Assembly: GCF_003006155.1 (NCBI RefSeq)
Contig: NZ_CP023559.1
Location: forward strand, 372,001 to 436,000
Length of the DNA: 64,000 nucleotides
Reading direction: 5' to 3'
Source of the DNA: Salinicola tamaricis
GTDB taxonomy: Bacteria > Pseudomonadota > Gammaproteobacteria > Pseudomonadales > Halomonadaceae
In this document: piece after piece, positions 40,566 through 51,402 of the stretch
Numbering within the stretch: position 1 is the stretch's first letter
How the letters are laid out: each line of letters begins with the position of its first letter
The notes under the pieces: model-generated
Seen by the model: the letters and a program-made list of their open reading frames with translations, nothing else
Databases searched by the model: none
What the model was told of the DNA's origin: nothing
Made by a program: the position numbers and the translations under genes

Positions 40566-41248
40566 GCGTCGGCCTCGCGCTCCAAGGCTTCGGCCTGCTG
40601 CGCCACCTCGCGCAGCCGCTGCCACTCGGCGACCAGCGCCCGCGCGATCTCGCCCACCTCGGCGGCGTGGCGTCCGGGCTTGTAGAGATTGCTGCCGAAG
40701 CCGAACCCGGCCACCCCATGGGCATGCCACTCGGCCATGTTGCTCTGCTCGATCCCACCGACCGCCAGTACCGGCAGACCTTTGGGCAGAATGGCGCGGA
40801 TATCCTTGAAGTAGGCAGTGCCCAGACGCGCCGCCGGGAACAGCTTGAGCGCCGTCGCGCCCGCCTTGGCCGCGGCCAGTGCCTCGGTCGGCGTCATGCA
40901 GCCGATCATCGGCGCCAGACCATGAGCGACCCCGGCCCGGATCACCTCGGGATCGCTGTTGGGGGTAATCAGCAGTGGCGCGTCCAGGCCGGCGAGGTGC
41001 TCGGCATCCGCCGGGTCCAGTACCGTCCCGGCACCGATCACCACATCCGCCGGACAGCGTTTGCTGATGGCCGCGATACTCTCCCAGGCGCGGGGCGAAT
41101 TGAGCGGAATCTCGATCAGCTTGAAATCCGCCGCGACCAGCGCATCGAAGACGCCGTCGACCTCTTCCGGCGTGATACCGCGCAGGATCGCCACCAGCGG
41201 GCGCTCGCGCAGCGCCGTCTCGAGCGCGAACTTGCGTGTCTCTTTCAT
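40562..41248 (-). CDS. dgoA: DgoA, 2-dehydro-3-deoxy-6-phosphogalactonate aldolase
   Basis: Splits KDPGal to pyruvate and glyceraldehyde-3-phosphate. 228-residue class I KDPG/KDPGal aldolase: PLVAILRGITPEEVDGVFDALVAADFKLIEIPLNSP, VIGAGTVLDPADAEHLAG, APMIGCMTPTEALAAAKAGATALKLFPA (Schiff-base Lys in LKLFPA) and LPVLAVGGI. IEIPLNSP, rather than the IEVTLRTP of KDPG aldolases, supports the galacto enzyme, as does dgoK. First gene of a dgoA-dgoK pair. Confidence 0.94.
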   Translation of the reverse strand: MKETRKFALETALRERPLVAILRGITPEEVDGVFDALVAADFKLIEIPLNSPRAWESIAAISKRCPADVVIGAGTVLDPADAEHLAGLDAPLLITPNSDPEVIRAGVAHGLAPMIGCMTPTEALAAAKAGATALKLFPAARLGTAYFKDIRAILPKGLPVLAVGGIEQSNMAEWHAHGVAGFGFGSNLYKPGRHAAEVGEIARALVAEWQRLREVAQQAEALEREADA

Positions 41249-41283
41249 CTCTCTCTCCTCGTTGCCGCCCGGTTATCACGCCG

Positions 41284-41326
41284 GCATTGTCCTACACGGT
41301 GCATAGCGCGTCGTGTAGGACAATGC
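41284..41326. promoter_or_regulatory. Perfect 15-bp inverted repeat upstream of dgoA
   Basis: GCATTGTCCTACACG (41284-41298) and CGTGTAGGACAATGC (41312-41326) with a 13-bp spacer, 36 bp before the dgoA start. Each arm holds a TGTCCTACA-like core, as recognised by FadR-subfamily GntR regulators. It could be a dual operator or a cruciform. Confidence 0.6.
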
Positions 41327-41332
41327 AGTTAG

Positions 41333-41345
41333 TATGTCGTACATA
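41333..41345. promoter_or_regulatory. Putative DgoR operator upstream of dgoA
   Basis: TATGTCGTACATA, sharing TATGTC-NN-ACATA with the site upstream of dgoR (51164-51176). It is 85-97 bp upstream of the dgoA start codon. Confidence 0.5.
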
Positions 41346-41371
41346 GGATTCAGCAATCCCCCCCGCGCGCC

Positions 41372-41385
41372 TTCATACTTTGGTC
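41372..41385. promoter_or_regulatory. Shared motif TTCATACTTTGGTC, copy 1 (possible AraC-family site)
   Basis: One mismatch from TTTATACTTTGGTC at 42556-42569. It lies between the AraC gene stop and the dgoA promoter region, on the plus strand. Confidence 0.45.
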
Positions 41386-41464
41386 GGCCATGCCCGACGT
41401 CCGCGCGCCTAAAGATCCGACACCGGCCGGCCACATTCAGAGAAGACGGCAGCGCCAGGGGCCA

Positions 41465-42385
41465 TCATGCGATTTGTCTGGCGCGCTTCGACATCGAGCC
41501 CATGGCCTCATGCTGGTACTGGCTAGGGGTCATCCCCTTCTGTTCACGAAAGTGGCGATTGAAATTGGATAGATTGTTGTAGCCGACCTGAAAGCAGATA
41601 TCGGCGATGGAGAGCCGGCCTTCGAGCAGCAGCCGGCAGGCATGGCCGATACGGATTCGCCGTAGAAAGGCCACGAAGGTATCCCCCGTCGCCTGCTTGA
41701 AGAAACGCGAAAAGCCCGAGGGAGACATGCCATGCCGGGCGGCCAGCGTCGACATGCGCAGCGCTTCGTGGAAGTGATCGTGGATATAGCGCAGCACGGC
41801 GTCGACCTGCGCCGAGGAGACACCGCTGGCCCCGGGGCCATAGCCACGCCCGGAGAGTGTCCGATAATCGCTCTGCGACAGGCTGCGCAGAATCGCCAGC
41901 ATGCTGAGCAGCCTGCCGGCATTGTCCTGCTCCCCCATCTTGATCAGCAGTTCACGACAGCGGGCCGCTTCCTCACCGCTGAACTCCACGCCCCTCGCCG
42001 AGTCCTCGATCAGCGGCGACAGGCAATTGAGCTCGGGACAGAGCACCATCATGTGCTCGAGCCACTCGCCCTTGAACTGCAGCACGACGTCGCGCCCTTC
42101 GATCAGCGGCCGGGCTTCATCGGGGTCGCTGAACCAGGCATGCGGAATATTGGGCCCGACCAGCACCAGATTGCCCGGCGCGAAGCGACCGATATAGTCG
42201 CCGACGAAACAGTGCCCCTGCGAATAGCGGATGAGATGCAGTTCGTATTCAGGATGGTAATTCCAGCGTGCGAGCGGCGCGGGGAAGTCGTGACAGTGCC
42301 AATAGAAGCTGAATTTCGGATCCTGGCTGATGCTTTCGAAGACAGGGGCACCCAGCGGGGCATCATTGAGCGGCGCAGCGATCAT
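41465..42385 (-). CDS. AraC-family transcriptional regulator
   Basis: 306 residues: an N-terminal cupin-type sensor domain (HCHDFPAPLARWNYHPEYELHLIRYSQGHCFVGDYIGRFAPGNLVLVGPNIPHAWF) and a C-terminal AraC double helix-turn-helix (STLAARHGMSPSGFSRFFKQATGDTF, LSIADICFQVGYNNLSNFNRHFREQKGMTPSQYQHEA). The cupin and HTH are both complete. It is divergent from the polyol-dehydrogenase/ABC operon and upstream (same strand) of dgoA, so it is well placed to control both. The inducer is unknown. Confidence 0.93.
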   Translation of the reverse strand: MIAAPLNDAPLGAPVFESISQDPKFSFYWHCHDFPAPLARWNYHPEYELHLIRYSQGHCFVGDYIGRFAPGNLVLVGPNIPHAWFSDPDEARPLIEGRDVVLQFKGEWLEHMMVLCPELNCLSPLIEDSARGVEFSGEEAARCRELLIKMGEQDNAGRLLSMLAILRSLSQSDYRTLSGRGYGPGASGVSSAQVDAVLRYIHDHFHEALRMSTLAARHGMSPSGFSRFFKQATGDTFVAFLRRIRIGHACRLLLEGRLSIADICFQVGYNNLSNFNRHFREQKGMTPSQYQHEAMGSMSKRARQIA

Positions 42386-42807
42386 CGGTATCAGTGCCTC
42401 GGTCGGCCAATACGGTGCATGATGTCCATCGATGAATGACCCACAACAGACAGTCGGTCATATCGCTCGACTGGCGATAGGCGCCCGCCCCATGGGCCGC
42501 TAGCGACGCCTCTGTCGACCCCTGACTATCCTGAAAGGAATGGGAGCGGCAGACTTTTATACTTTGGTCACGGCCGCCCTTCCAACAGCGACCACCCCTC
42601 ACCGAACGAGCCCTTAAAATAGTTTAAAAACAACAAGATAGAAAATACCACAGCAAGCCCTGCAAAAAGTATCAGCCACTCGAAAATTACAGCCTAGCCG
42701 CTTTTCCCGCCTAACGCGTAGCGTCACTGCCAAGCCGGTGGCGAGTCGAACCGGGCCGATAGAAGGCCGGCTCTCGCCCGTTTCCCCTACGACCTGAGAA
42801 GCGCGCC
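42386..42807. other. 422-bp divergent control region between araC and the dehydrogenase/ABC operon
   Basis: No gene seen. It holds the second TTTATACTTTGGTC motif (42556-42569) and an AT-rich tract at 42610-42690 (TTAAAATAGTTTAAAAAC, GCAAAAAGTATC) that is the likely promoter for the plus-strand operon. Confidence 0.5.
42556..42569. promoter_or_regulatory. Shared motif TTTATACTTTGGTC, copy 2 (possible AraC-family site)
   Basis: Pairs with the copy at 41372-41385, same strand. It lies about 240 bp upstream of the dehydrogenase start and 170 bp upstream of araC. Confidence 0.45.
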
Positions 42808-43849
42808 ATGAAAGCCAGAGCCCTGGTACTGGAGAAAAAACGCGAGCTGTCGCTGCGTGAGATCGAACTGCCGGATCAGCTCGGCCCCGATGACGTACGC
42901 GTACAGATACACACCGTGGGCATCTGCGGCAGCGACGTCCACTACTATACCCACGGCCGTATCGGCCCGTTCGTGGTGGATGCGCCCATGGTGCTCGGCC
43001 ATGAGGCATCCGGCGTGGTAACCGCGGTCGGCAGTAACGTCCGCCATCTTCAGGTCGGCGAACGGGTATGCATGGAACCCGGCATTCCCGATCCCACCTC
43101 GCGAGCCTCCAAGCTGGGCGTCTACAACGTCGACCCCAGCGTACGCTTCTGGGCCACCCCGCCGGTGCACGGCTGCCTGACTCCGGAAGTCATTCATCCG
43201 GCAGCCTTCACCTTCGCCCTGCCCGACACGGTCTCCTTCGCGGAAGGGGCGATGATCGAGCCGTTCGCCATCGGCATGCAGGCGGTGGTCAAGGCGCGCA
43301 TGCAGCCGGGGGACGTCTGCGTCGTCACCGGCGCCGGGCCGATCGGCCTGATGGTCGCGCTGGCGGCACTGGCGGGCGGGGCCAGCGAGGTACTGGTCTC
43401 CGATCTGGTCGAGGAGAAGCTGGCGATCGCCGGGCTACGCTGGCATTACCCCCGTCAACGTCTCACGCGAGTCGCTGCGTACGCGGTCGCCAAGCGCTGC
43501 GGCCAGGACTGGGGCGCCGACGTGGTGTTCGAAGCCAGTGGCAGCCCCCGGGTCTATGACGAAGTGCTGGCCTGTGCCCGACCCGCCCGGCAGATCTGCT
43601 GGTCGGCATGCCGGTGGAGCCGGTCACCTTCGATATCGTCTCGGCCCAGGCCAAGGAGCTGCGCATCGAGACGGTGTTCCGCTCGCCCAATGGTCTATGA
43701 CCGGGCGATCGACCTGATCGCCTCGGGCAAGGTCGATCTCAAGCCGCTGATCAGCGAGACCTTCGATTTCGAGCAGAGCATCGAAGCCTTCGAACGCGCC
43801 GCCAGCTCGACCCCAGGACGTCAAGCTGCAGATCACGCTCGATACCTGA
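42808..43849 (+). CDS. Zinc-type medium-chain dehydrogenase, xylitol/polyol dehydrogenase-like, several frameshifts
   Basis: NAD-dependent polyol-to-ketose dehydrogenase. Catalytic zinc region [20 protein letters not shown] (Cys) and GHEASGVV (His-Glu); the loop [35 protein letters not shown] is typical of bacterial xylitol dehydrogenases; nucleotide-binding [20 protein letters not shown]. After EEKLAIAG the frame changes repeatedly (near 43437, 43480, 43597, 43680-43700 and 43815); following it restores [44 protein letters not shown] and a final LQITLDT, stop at 43847-43849. About 347 residues. First gene of the ABC operon. Confidence 0.82.
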
Positions 43850-43892
43850 ATGACACTAATACCAGCACGCAATCCACCAGAGGCAAACAACA

Positions 43893-45324
43893 ATGACCCA
43901 GTTCAAGCGTCGCGATATATTGAAGGGAATGGGCGGGCTCGCCGGCCTGTCGCTGATGGGCGCCGGCGCGCTGCGCACCGCCCTTGCCCAGGGAATGGCC
44001 AGCGATGAAGCCTGGAAACAGGCCAGCGGCACCACCATCCAGTTCATCTCCGAGAACACCCGCCGACGACGGCGATCGCCGCCAACCTGGACGCGTTCAA
44101 GTCGCTCACCGGGATCACCGTCAATATCACCGAGATGCAGCTGGGGGCACTGGTACAGAAGGTCGCGCTGGACTTCGGCGCCGGACGCAGCGCCTACGAC
44201 GTGATCTATGCCGACCCCTATCAGGTGCTGGCGCCCTATCATCGTGGTCTGGTGGATCTCAATACGTTCATCAAGGATGGCCAGCAACCGGTCGTCCCCA
44301 AGGGCATCGAGGACTTCATTCCCTCGCAGTTGGCCGCCGCCGGCCGTTTCGAGAAAGCGGATGCCCTGTACGCCCTGCCCTACGATTGCCCGACGATGAT
44401 CTGGATCTACCGCCGCGATCTGTTCGAGAAGTACCGCGACCAGATGCAGCAGGATCTCGGCTTCGACCGATGCCCACGGACGACACCACCTGGGAACAGT
44501 ACTATCAGATCGCCGCGTGGTTCAGTGACGGCAACGCCAGCGAGGTCAAGTACGGCACCGGTCACCAGGCTCAGCAGTACGATTCGCTGATGTGCGACTT
44601 TTCCAACGTGCTGTTCGCCTACGGCGGTAACTACTTCGCCAATGGGCAGCAGATCGGCCTTTACGGCACCGACTCGCCCGGCGCCTGCCAGTTGACCAGC
44701 GATGCCTCGCTCGAAGCAGCGCGCTTCTACCAGAAGCTGTTGAAGGTCGCCCACCCCGGCAGCACCAGCTGGGACTGGACCGGCGTTGCCAACGCCTTCC
44801 AGAACGGCGAGTTCGCGATGATGCCGGAGTGGCACGAGTTCGCCGGCTCGCTGGAGAGCTCGGATCTCAAGGGCAAGATCGGCTATGCCCCGCTGCCCAA
44901 GGGCCCCGCACGCAGTGCCAATCTGTGGGGCGGCACCGGAATCGGCATCAACGCCAACGCCTCGCCCGAGAAGCAGAAGGCAGCGTGGCTGTTCCTGGTC
45001 TGGGCGACCTCGCCGCAGACCCAGTTGATGGGGCTGAAGAGCAAGGTCGGCGGCGGCACGCCGACACGCCAGTCGGTCTACGACATGCCCGAGGTCAAGG
45101 CGGCCAGCAAACCGCCCACCGACATGCCCAACATGCTCACCGCGGATACCATGCTGATCGCCTGGCAAGACGATCACATCGGCCTGCGACCCAAGATTCC
45201 CCAGTGGAACGAGGTCGACACGGTGATCTTCACCGAGCTCTCCAAGATGCTCGCAGGGCAGATGTCTCCCGAGGAAACCATGCAGAGCGCCAAGCAACGC
45301 ATCGATCGCATCGTGGGGGCGTGA
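43893..45324 (+). CDS. ABC transporter sugar-binding protein (family 1), Tat-type signal, two frameshifts
   Basis: Periplasmic binding protein of a carbohydrate ABC importer. The N-terminus MTQFKRRDILKGMGGLAGLSLMGAGALRTALAQ has a twin-arginine motif (KRRDIL) and an Ala-x-Ala cleavage site. The body shows the family 1 pattern: VNITEMQLGALVQKVALDF, YDVIYADPYQVLAPYHRGLVDL, ALPYDCPTMIWIYRRDLFEKY, AFQNGEFAMMPEWHEFAG and GIGINANASPEKQKAAWLFLVWATSP. One base is missing near 44062 and another near 44468; corrected length ~477 residues. The ligand is not recognisable; the neighbours suggest a polyol or galactose-type compound. Confidence 0.85.
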
Positions 45325-45327
45325 CGC

Positions 45328-46219
45328 ATGGCGCTGGTGACCGCAAGGCCCGCACCACGGCGGCAGAGGTTCGAGCTGGCGATGATGTCGCCAGCGCTCG
45401 TCCTGCTCGCCCTGATCACGCTGGTGCCGTTCTTCTCGATCATCTGGATGAGCTTCAACGACGTCAGCCTGATGGGCGGGCTGAGCATGACGTTTTCTGG
45501 CCTCGACAACTGGCAGCGGGTGTTCACCGACCCGGACATCCGCGCCAGCTGGCTGATCAGTCTGGTCTACTTCCTGTCCACGGTGGGCCTGGAGATGCTC
45601 ATCGGCACGGTGATGGCGCTGCTGGTCTACAGCCTGAGGCGAGGCAGCAACATCATCATCTCGCTGCTGCTGATTCCGATGTTCATCGCCCCGGTGATCG
45701 TCGGCCTGCTCGGACGCTTCATGCTCGACCCCAGCCACGGCCTGTATGCCTGGATACTCAATGAAACCGGCCTGTTCGACGGCAATATTCTCGGCAGCGT
45801 CGGCTCGGCGATGGCCGCGGTGATTCTGATGGATGTGTGGGAGTGGACGCCGCTGGTGGCGCTGATCGTGCTGGCCGGACTCACCTCGGTGCCGGAAGAC
45901 ACCCTGGAAGCGGCCGAGATGGACGGCGCCAATTATCGCCAGAAACTGCTCTATATCATCCTGCCGTCGATCTCCAACATCCTGCTGGTGGCCCTGCTGA
46001 TCCGCGCCATGGACGCGATTCGCTTCTTCGCGATCATCTTCATCACCACCAACGGCGGCCTGCGGACTCCACCAAGATCATTCCCATCAGGCTCTACGAC
46101 ATCGCCTTCCGCTTCTTCGACCTGGGCTACGCCGCCGCCGTCGGCATTACCATGCTGGTGTTCTCGATTCTGGTCGCCAATGCGTTCACGAAGCTGCTCA
46201 AACGCCGGGAGAATGCCTC

Positions 46220-46223
<4 letters not shown>
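45328..46223 (+). CDS. ABC sugar transporter permease 1 (MalF/UgpA-like), one frameshift
   Basis: Inner-membrane subunit with six hydrophobic helices; the EAA loop reads TLEAAEMDGANYRQKLLYIILPSI. MSPALVLLALITLVPFFSIIWMSF is the usual first helix. One base is missing near 46064; correction joins FIITNGG-type sequence (IIFITTNGG) to PADSTKIIPIRLYDIAFRFFDLGYAAAVG and gives ~298 residues. It starts 3 bp after the binding-protein stop and overlaps permease 2 by 4 bp. Confidence 0.9.
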
Positions 46224-47050
<827 letters not shown>

Positions 47051-47114
47051 GCACCATGCCGTCACTGAGACGGCAGAAGTCCCAGCCACTCCGACACCCC
47101 ACAGGGAGAGACGC

Positions 47115-47879
47115 ATGAATGTGATGTCGCAGTTCGATCTGAGCGGCAAGGTCGCCGTGGTCACCGGCGGCAACGGCGGGCTCGGCGAGGCGTTCGCCCA
47201 GGCACTGGCCGAGGCCGGCGCGAAGGTCGCCATCGCCGCCCGTGGACATGAGCGCAGCCTGGAAGTGGTCAAGGCGCTGACCGATGCCGGCCACCACGCC
47301 ATGGCCGTGGAGGTCGACATTACCCAACCCGAGGCGGCGGATGCGCTGCTCGACGAGGTGGAAGCCGGCCTCGGCCCGGTCGATATCTTCCTCAACAATG
47401 CCGGCGCCTGCCAGCATGCTCCAGCGCTGGAGGTCACCCCCGAGCGCTGGCGCGATATCTTCGATATCAATGTCCACGGCCTGTGGTACTGCGCCCAGGC
47501 CGCCGGCCGAAGAATGCAGTCGCGCGGTGGCGTGATCATCAACATCGGCTCGATCTCGGCGATGATCGTCAATCGCCCGCAGATGCAGCCCGCCTACAAC
47601 GCCTCCAAGGCCGCCGTGCACCAATTGACCAAGTCGTTGGCCGCCGAGTGGGCGCCCTACGGCATCCGCGTCAACGCGCTGGCCCCCGGTTACGTCAAGA
47701 CCGCGATGGCGCCAGTCGACGACCCACGCTTCAAGCCGCGCTGGATCGACGATGCGCCCATGCAGCGTGCTGCCACACCGGCAGAGCTCGGCCCCACCAT
47801 CGTCTACATGGCCAGCAACGCCTCGAGCTTCATGACCGGCTCCATCGTCGTGGTGGATGGCGGCTACACCCTCTGGTAG
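47115..47879 (+). CDS. Short-chain dehydrogenase/reductase in the ABC operon
   Basis: 254-residue classical SDR: cofactor motif VVTGGNGGLGEAF, LNNAGACQHAP, and catalytic INIGSISAMIVNRPQMQPAYNASKAAV (Ser, Tyr-xxx-Lys). The C-terminal MTGSIVVVDGGYTLW is typical of sugar and polyol SDRs such as gluconate 5-dehydrogenase. GGGAG precedes the ATG at 47115. Its place between transporter genes says it acts on the imported compound or its first product; the reaction cannot be read from sequence. Confidence 0.88.
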   Translation: MNVMSQFDLSGKVAVVTGGNGGLGEAFAQALAEAGAKVAIAARGHERSLEVVKALTDAGHHAMAVEVDITQPEAADALLDEVEAGLGPVDIFLNNAGACQHAPALEVTPERWRDIFDINVHGLWYCAQAAGRRMQSRGGVIINIGSISAMIVNRPQMQPAYNASKAAVHQLTKSLAAEWAPYGIRVNALAPGYVKTAMAPVDDPRFKPRWIDDAPMQRAATPAELGPTIVYMASNASSFMTGSIVVVDGGYTLW

Positions 47880-47920
47880 CCGTCACTCATGACGGCGCCC
47901 ATGGCCATCAGGAAACCACC

Positions 47921-49053
<1,133 letters not shown>

Positions 49054-49135
49054 CACCCCTGACGAAACGCCGATCCACCGCGGACCGCCTGCCGGGCAGA
49101 CGGAAGACCGGGAGCGCCGCCTACACGGCGCTCCG

Positions 49136-50284
49136 TCACCACTCGGCGATGGAGCCATCCTCGTGCGTCCATACCGGATTGCGCCAGCGATGCCCGATCT
49201 TGGCGCGCTCCTCGACGAACGCCTCGTCGATCTCCACCCCCAGCCCCGGGCCGTCGGGGATCGCACAGAAGCCGTCATGAATCGATAGCGCGGACTTGTC
49301 CACCAGGTAGTCGAGCACATCGTTGCCCTGGTTATAGTGAATGCCCATGCTCTGCTCCTGGATGAACGCATTGTGGTTGACCGCGTCCACATGCAGTGAA
49401 GCCGCCAGGGTCAGCGGCCCCAGCGGGCAGTGCGGGGCCAGGGCGACGTCGAAGCACGAGGCCAGGGTGGCGATCTTCATGCCTTCACTGATCCCACCGC
49501 AGTGGGAGAGATCCGGCTGCACGATATCGACCATGCCCTCGGCGAGCAGATCGCGGAACTGATAGCGGGTGTGCAGGCGTTCACCGGTGGCGAGCGGATA
49601 GCCTAGGCCGCCGGCGATATGCTTGAGGCTGGGCAGGTGCTCGGGCAGCACCGGCTCTTCGACGAACATCGGGTGATAGGGCTCGAGTTCGCGCAGCAGC
49701 GCCTTGGCCATGGGCCGATGGACACGCCCGTGGAAGTCGATGCCGATGCCCACATCGGGGCCGACGGCATCGCGCGCCTCGGCCACCCGGGCCACCGCCT
49801 CATCGACCTTAGCATGCGAATCGACGATCGCCATCTCGGCGGTGCCGTTCATCTTGAACGCGGTGAAACCCTTCTCGACCAGTGCCTTGGCGCCAGCGCC
49901 GACATCACTCGGCTTGTCACCGCCGGTCCAGGCATACATGCGCATGCGATCGCGCACCTGGCCGCCGAGCAGCTGGTGTACGGGCACACCCAGATCGCGC
50001 CCCTTCAGATCCCACAGCGCCTGGTCGATACCAGCGATGGCGCTCATCAGGATCGGGCCACCGCGATAGAACCCGGCGCGGTACAGGGTATTCCACAGAT
50101 GCTCGATACGGTGCGGGTCCTGACCGACCAGGTAGTCGGCGAGTTCATGCACCGCCGCCTCGACGGTCGCGGCACGCCCCTCGACCACCGGCTCGCCCCA
50201 GCCGTAGCAGCCTTCGTCGGTCTCGATCTTGAGAAACAGCCAGCGCGGCGGCACCTGCCAGGTCTTCAAACGGGTAATCTTCAC
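49136..50284 (-). CDS. dgoD: DgoD, D-galactonate dehydratase
   Basis: Dehydrates D-galactonate to 2-dehydro-3-deoxygalactonate. 382-residue enolase-superfamily protein; Asp183, His185, Glu209, Glu235 and His285 fall at the same positions as the metal ligands and acid/base residues of the E. coli enzyme ([32 protein letters not shown]). The N-terminal capping domain has [24 protein letters not shown]. Convergent with the ABC operon and downstream of dgoR on the same strand. Confidence 0.96.
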   Translation of the reverse strand: MKITRLKTWQVPPRWLFLKIETDEGCYGWGEPVVEGRAATVEAAVHELADYLVGQDPHRIEHLWNTLYRAGFYRGGPILMSAIAGIDQALWDLKGRDLGVPVHQLLGGQVRDRMRMYAWTGGDKPSDVGAGAKALVEKGFTAFKMNGTAEMAIVDSHAKVDEAVARVAEARDAVGPDVGIGIDFHGRVHRPMAKALLRELEPYHPMFVEEPVLPEHLPSLKHIAGGLGYPLATGERLHTRYQFRDLLAEGMVDIVQPDLSHCGGISEGMKIATLASCFDVALAPHCPLGPLTLAASLHVDAVNHNAFIQEQSMGIHYNQGNDVLDYLVDKSALSIHDGFCAIPDGPGLGVEIDEAFVEERAKIGHRWRNPVWTHEDGSIAEW

Positions 50285-50355
50285 GGCTCACCTATTCGCT
50301 AAGTCAGTGTACTGAAATGTGCAGACGCGGGACGTCTCCAGCTGCCCCACGAGCG

Positions 50356-51141
50356 TCAGGACGAGGCCTGCGGCAGGCCGATCACGCGGGGATGTTGCAC
50401 CAGTTCCTCCATGCCGAGATCGCGACCGGTGCGCTCGAGCACCGCCCGTGCGGCCTCGACGGCCTCCTCCGGCTGGCGCAAGCGAATCGCCTCCAGCACC
50501 CGGGCATGGCGCGCCATGCTGTCGTCGAGCTCGCCGGCACTGTGATTGGAGCGGGCGACGATCATGGCAATGGCGGGCTTGAGCACGTGCGAGATCTGCG
50601 CCCAGATGAGATTGTGCGAGGCCGCGAAGACCGCTTCGTGGAAAGCGACGTCGTAGTCGTCGTGGCTCATCCCCTGCCAGCAAAGATCCGGCGCCTCCAA
50701 CGCCGCCAGCATGCCCGCATGCGCGCTTTCGATCGCCAGCAGATCGGCGGCGGTGGCGTGGGTCGCCGCCAGCCCGGCGACGAACGGCTCTACCGCCACG
50801 CGAAAGGCAAAGACCTCACGCTGCAGTTGGGGGTTAGGCCGCGCGTAGCGCGCCATCCAGGCACTCACCTGAGGGTCGAGCAGATGCCAAGCGGCCAGCT
50901 CGCGCACCCGTGTGCCCTGCCCCGAGATACGCGTGACCAGACCGGCATTCACCAGTTTCTGCAGCGCGCTGCGTACGGTGCTGCGGCTGACCCCGAAGCG
51001 CGTGCAGAGATCGATCTCGCGCGGGATCATCTCGCCGCTGGCGTACTCACCGCCGAAGATCGATGCCGCCAGGGCGTCGGCGATGTCGGCCCGGGGTTCC
51101 CGAGCCGCGGCGGCTCCGGCGGTTTGCACGTCAGTCGGCAT
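50356..51141 (-). CDS. dgoR: DgoR-like GntR/FadR-subfamily regulator
   Basis: 261 residues: winged helix-turn-helix (GEMIPREIDLCTRFGVSRSTVRSALQKLVNAGLVTRISGQGTRV) and an all-helical FCD effector domain (FAFRVAVEPFVAGLAATHATAADL, DVAFHEAVFAASHNLIWAQI, SMARHARVLEAI) with the metal-binding Asp/His pattern. It is upstream of dgoD (71-bp gap), matching galactonate-operon repressors. A TATGTC-NN-ACATA palindrome lies 22 bp before its start and recurs upstream of dgoA. Confidence 0.9.
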   Translation of the reverse strand: MPTDVQTAGAAAAREPRADIADALAASIFGGEYASGEMIPREIDLCTRFGVSRSTVRSALQKLVNAGLVTRISGQGTRVRELAAWHLLDPQVSAWMARYARPNPQLQREVFAFRVAVEPFVAGLAATHATAADLLAIESAHAGMLAALEAPDLCWQGMSHDDYDVAFHEAVFAASHNLIWAQISHVLKPAIAMIVARSNHSAGELDDSMARHARVLEAIRLRQPEEAVEAARAVLERTGRDLGMEELVQHPRVIGLPQASS

Positions 51142-51162
51142 GGATGTTCAACTCACTGGACA

Positions 51163-51177
51163 CTATGTCCGACATAG
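51163..51177. promoter_or_regulatory. Putative DgoR operator upstream of dgoR
   Basis: CTATGTC-C-GACATAG, a perfect 7-bp inverted repeat about a single base; its core TATGTCCGACATA (51164-51176) matches the dgoA site. Position suggests autoregulation. Confidence 0.6.
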
Positions 51178-51402
51178 CCTCAGACATGCCAAAGGATAAT
51201 GCTCTTAGACCATGGTCATGAACAAGACCAAAGTTGTAGGAAGGAAGCCTCAAGGATCACGTCTGGCGAACGAATACCAGCATTGACACGAATTGAGCGG
51301 CTGAGGGATCGCTGTCCCGGGAGCGGTCATCGGCAACTGTAACGGCGGATGAAATACGTTTAGTATCGCCGCCCTCACCATTTTTCGAGGATAACGAGAT
51401 CC

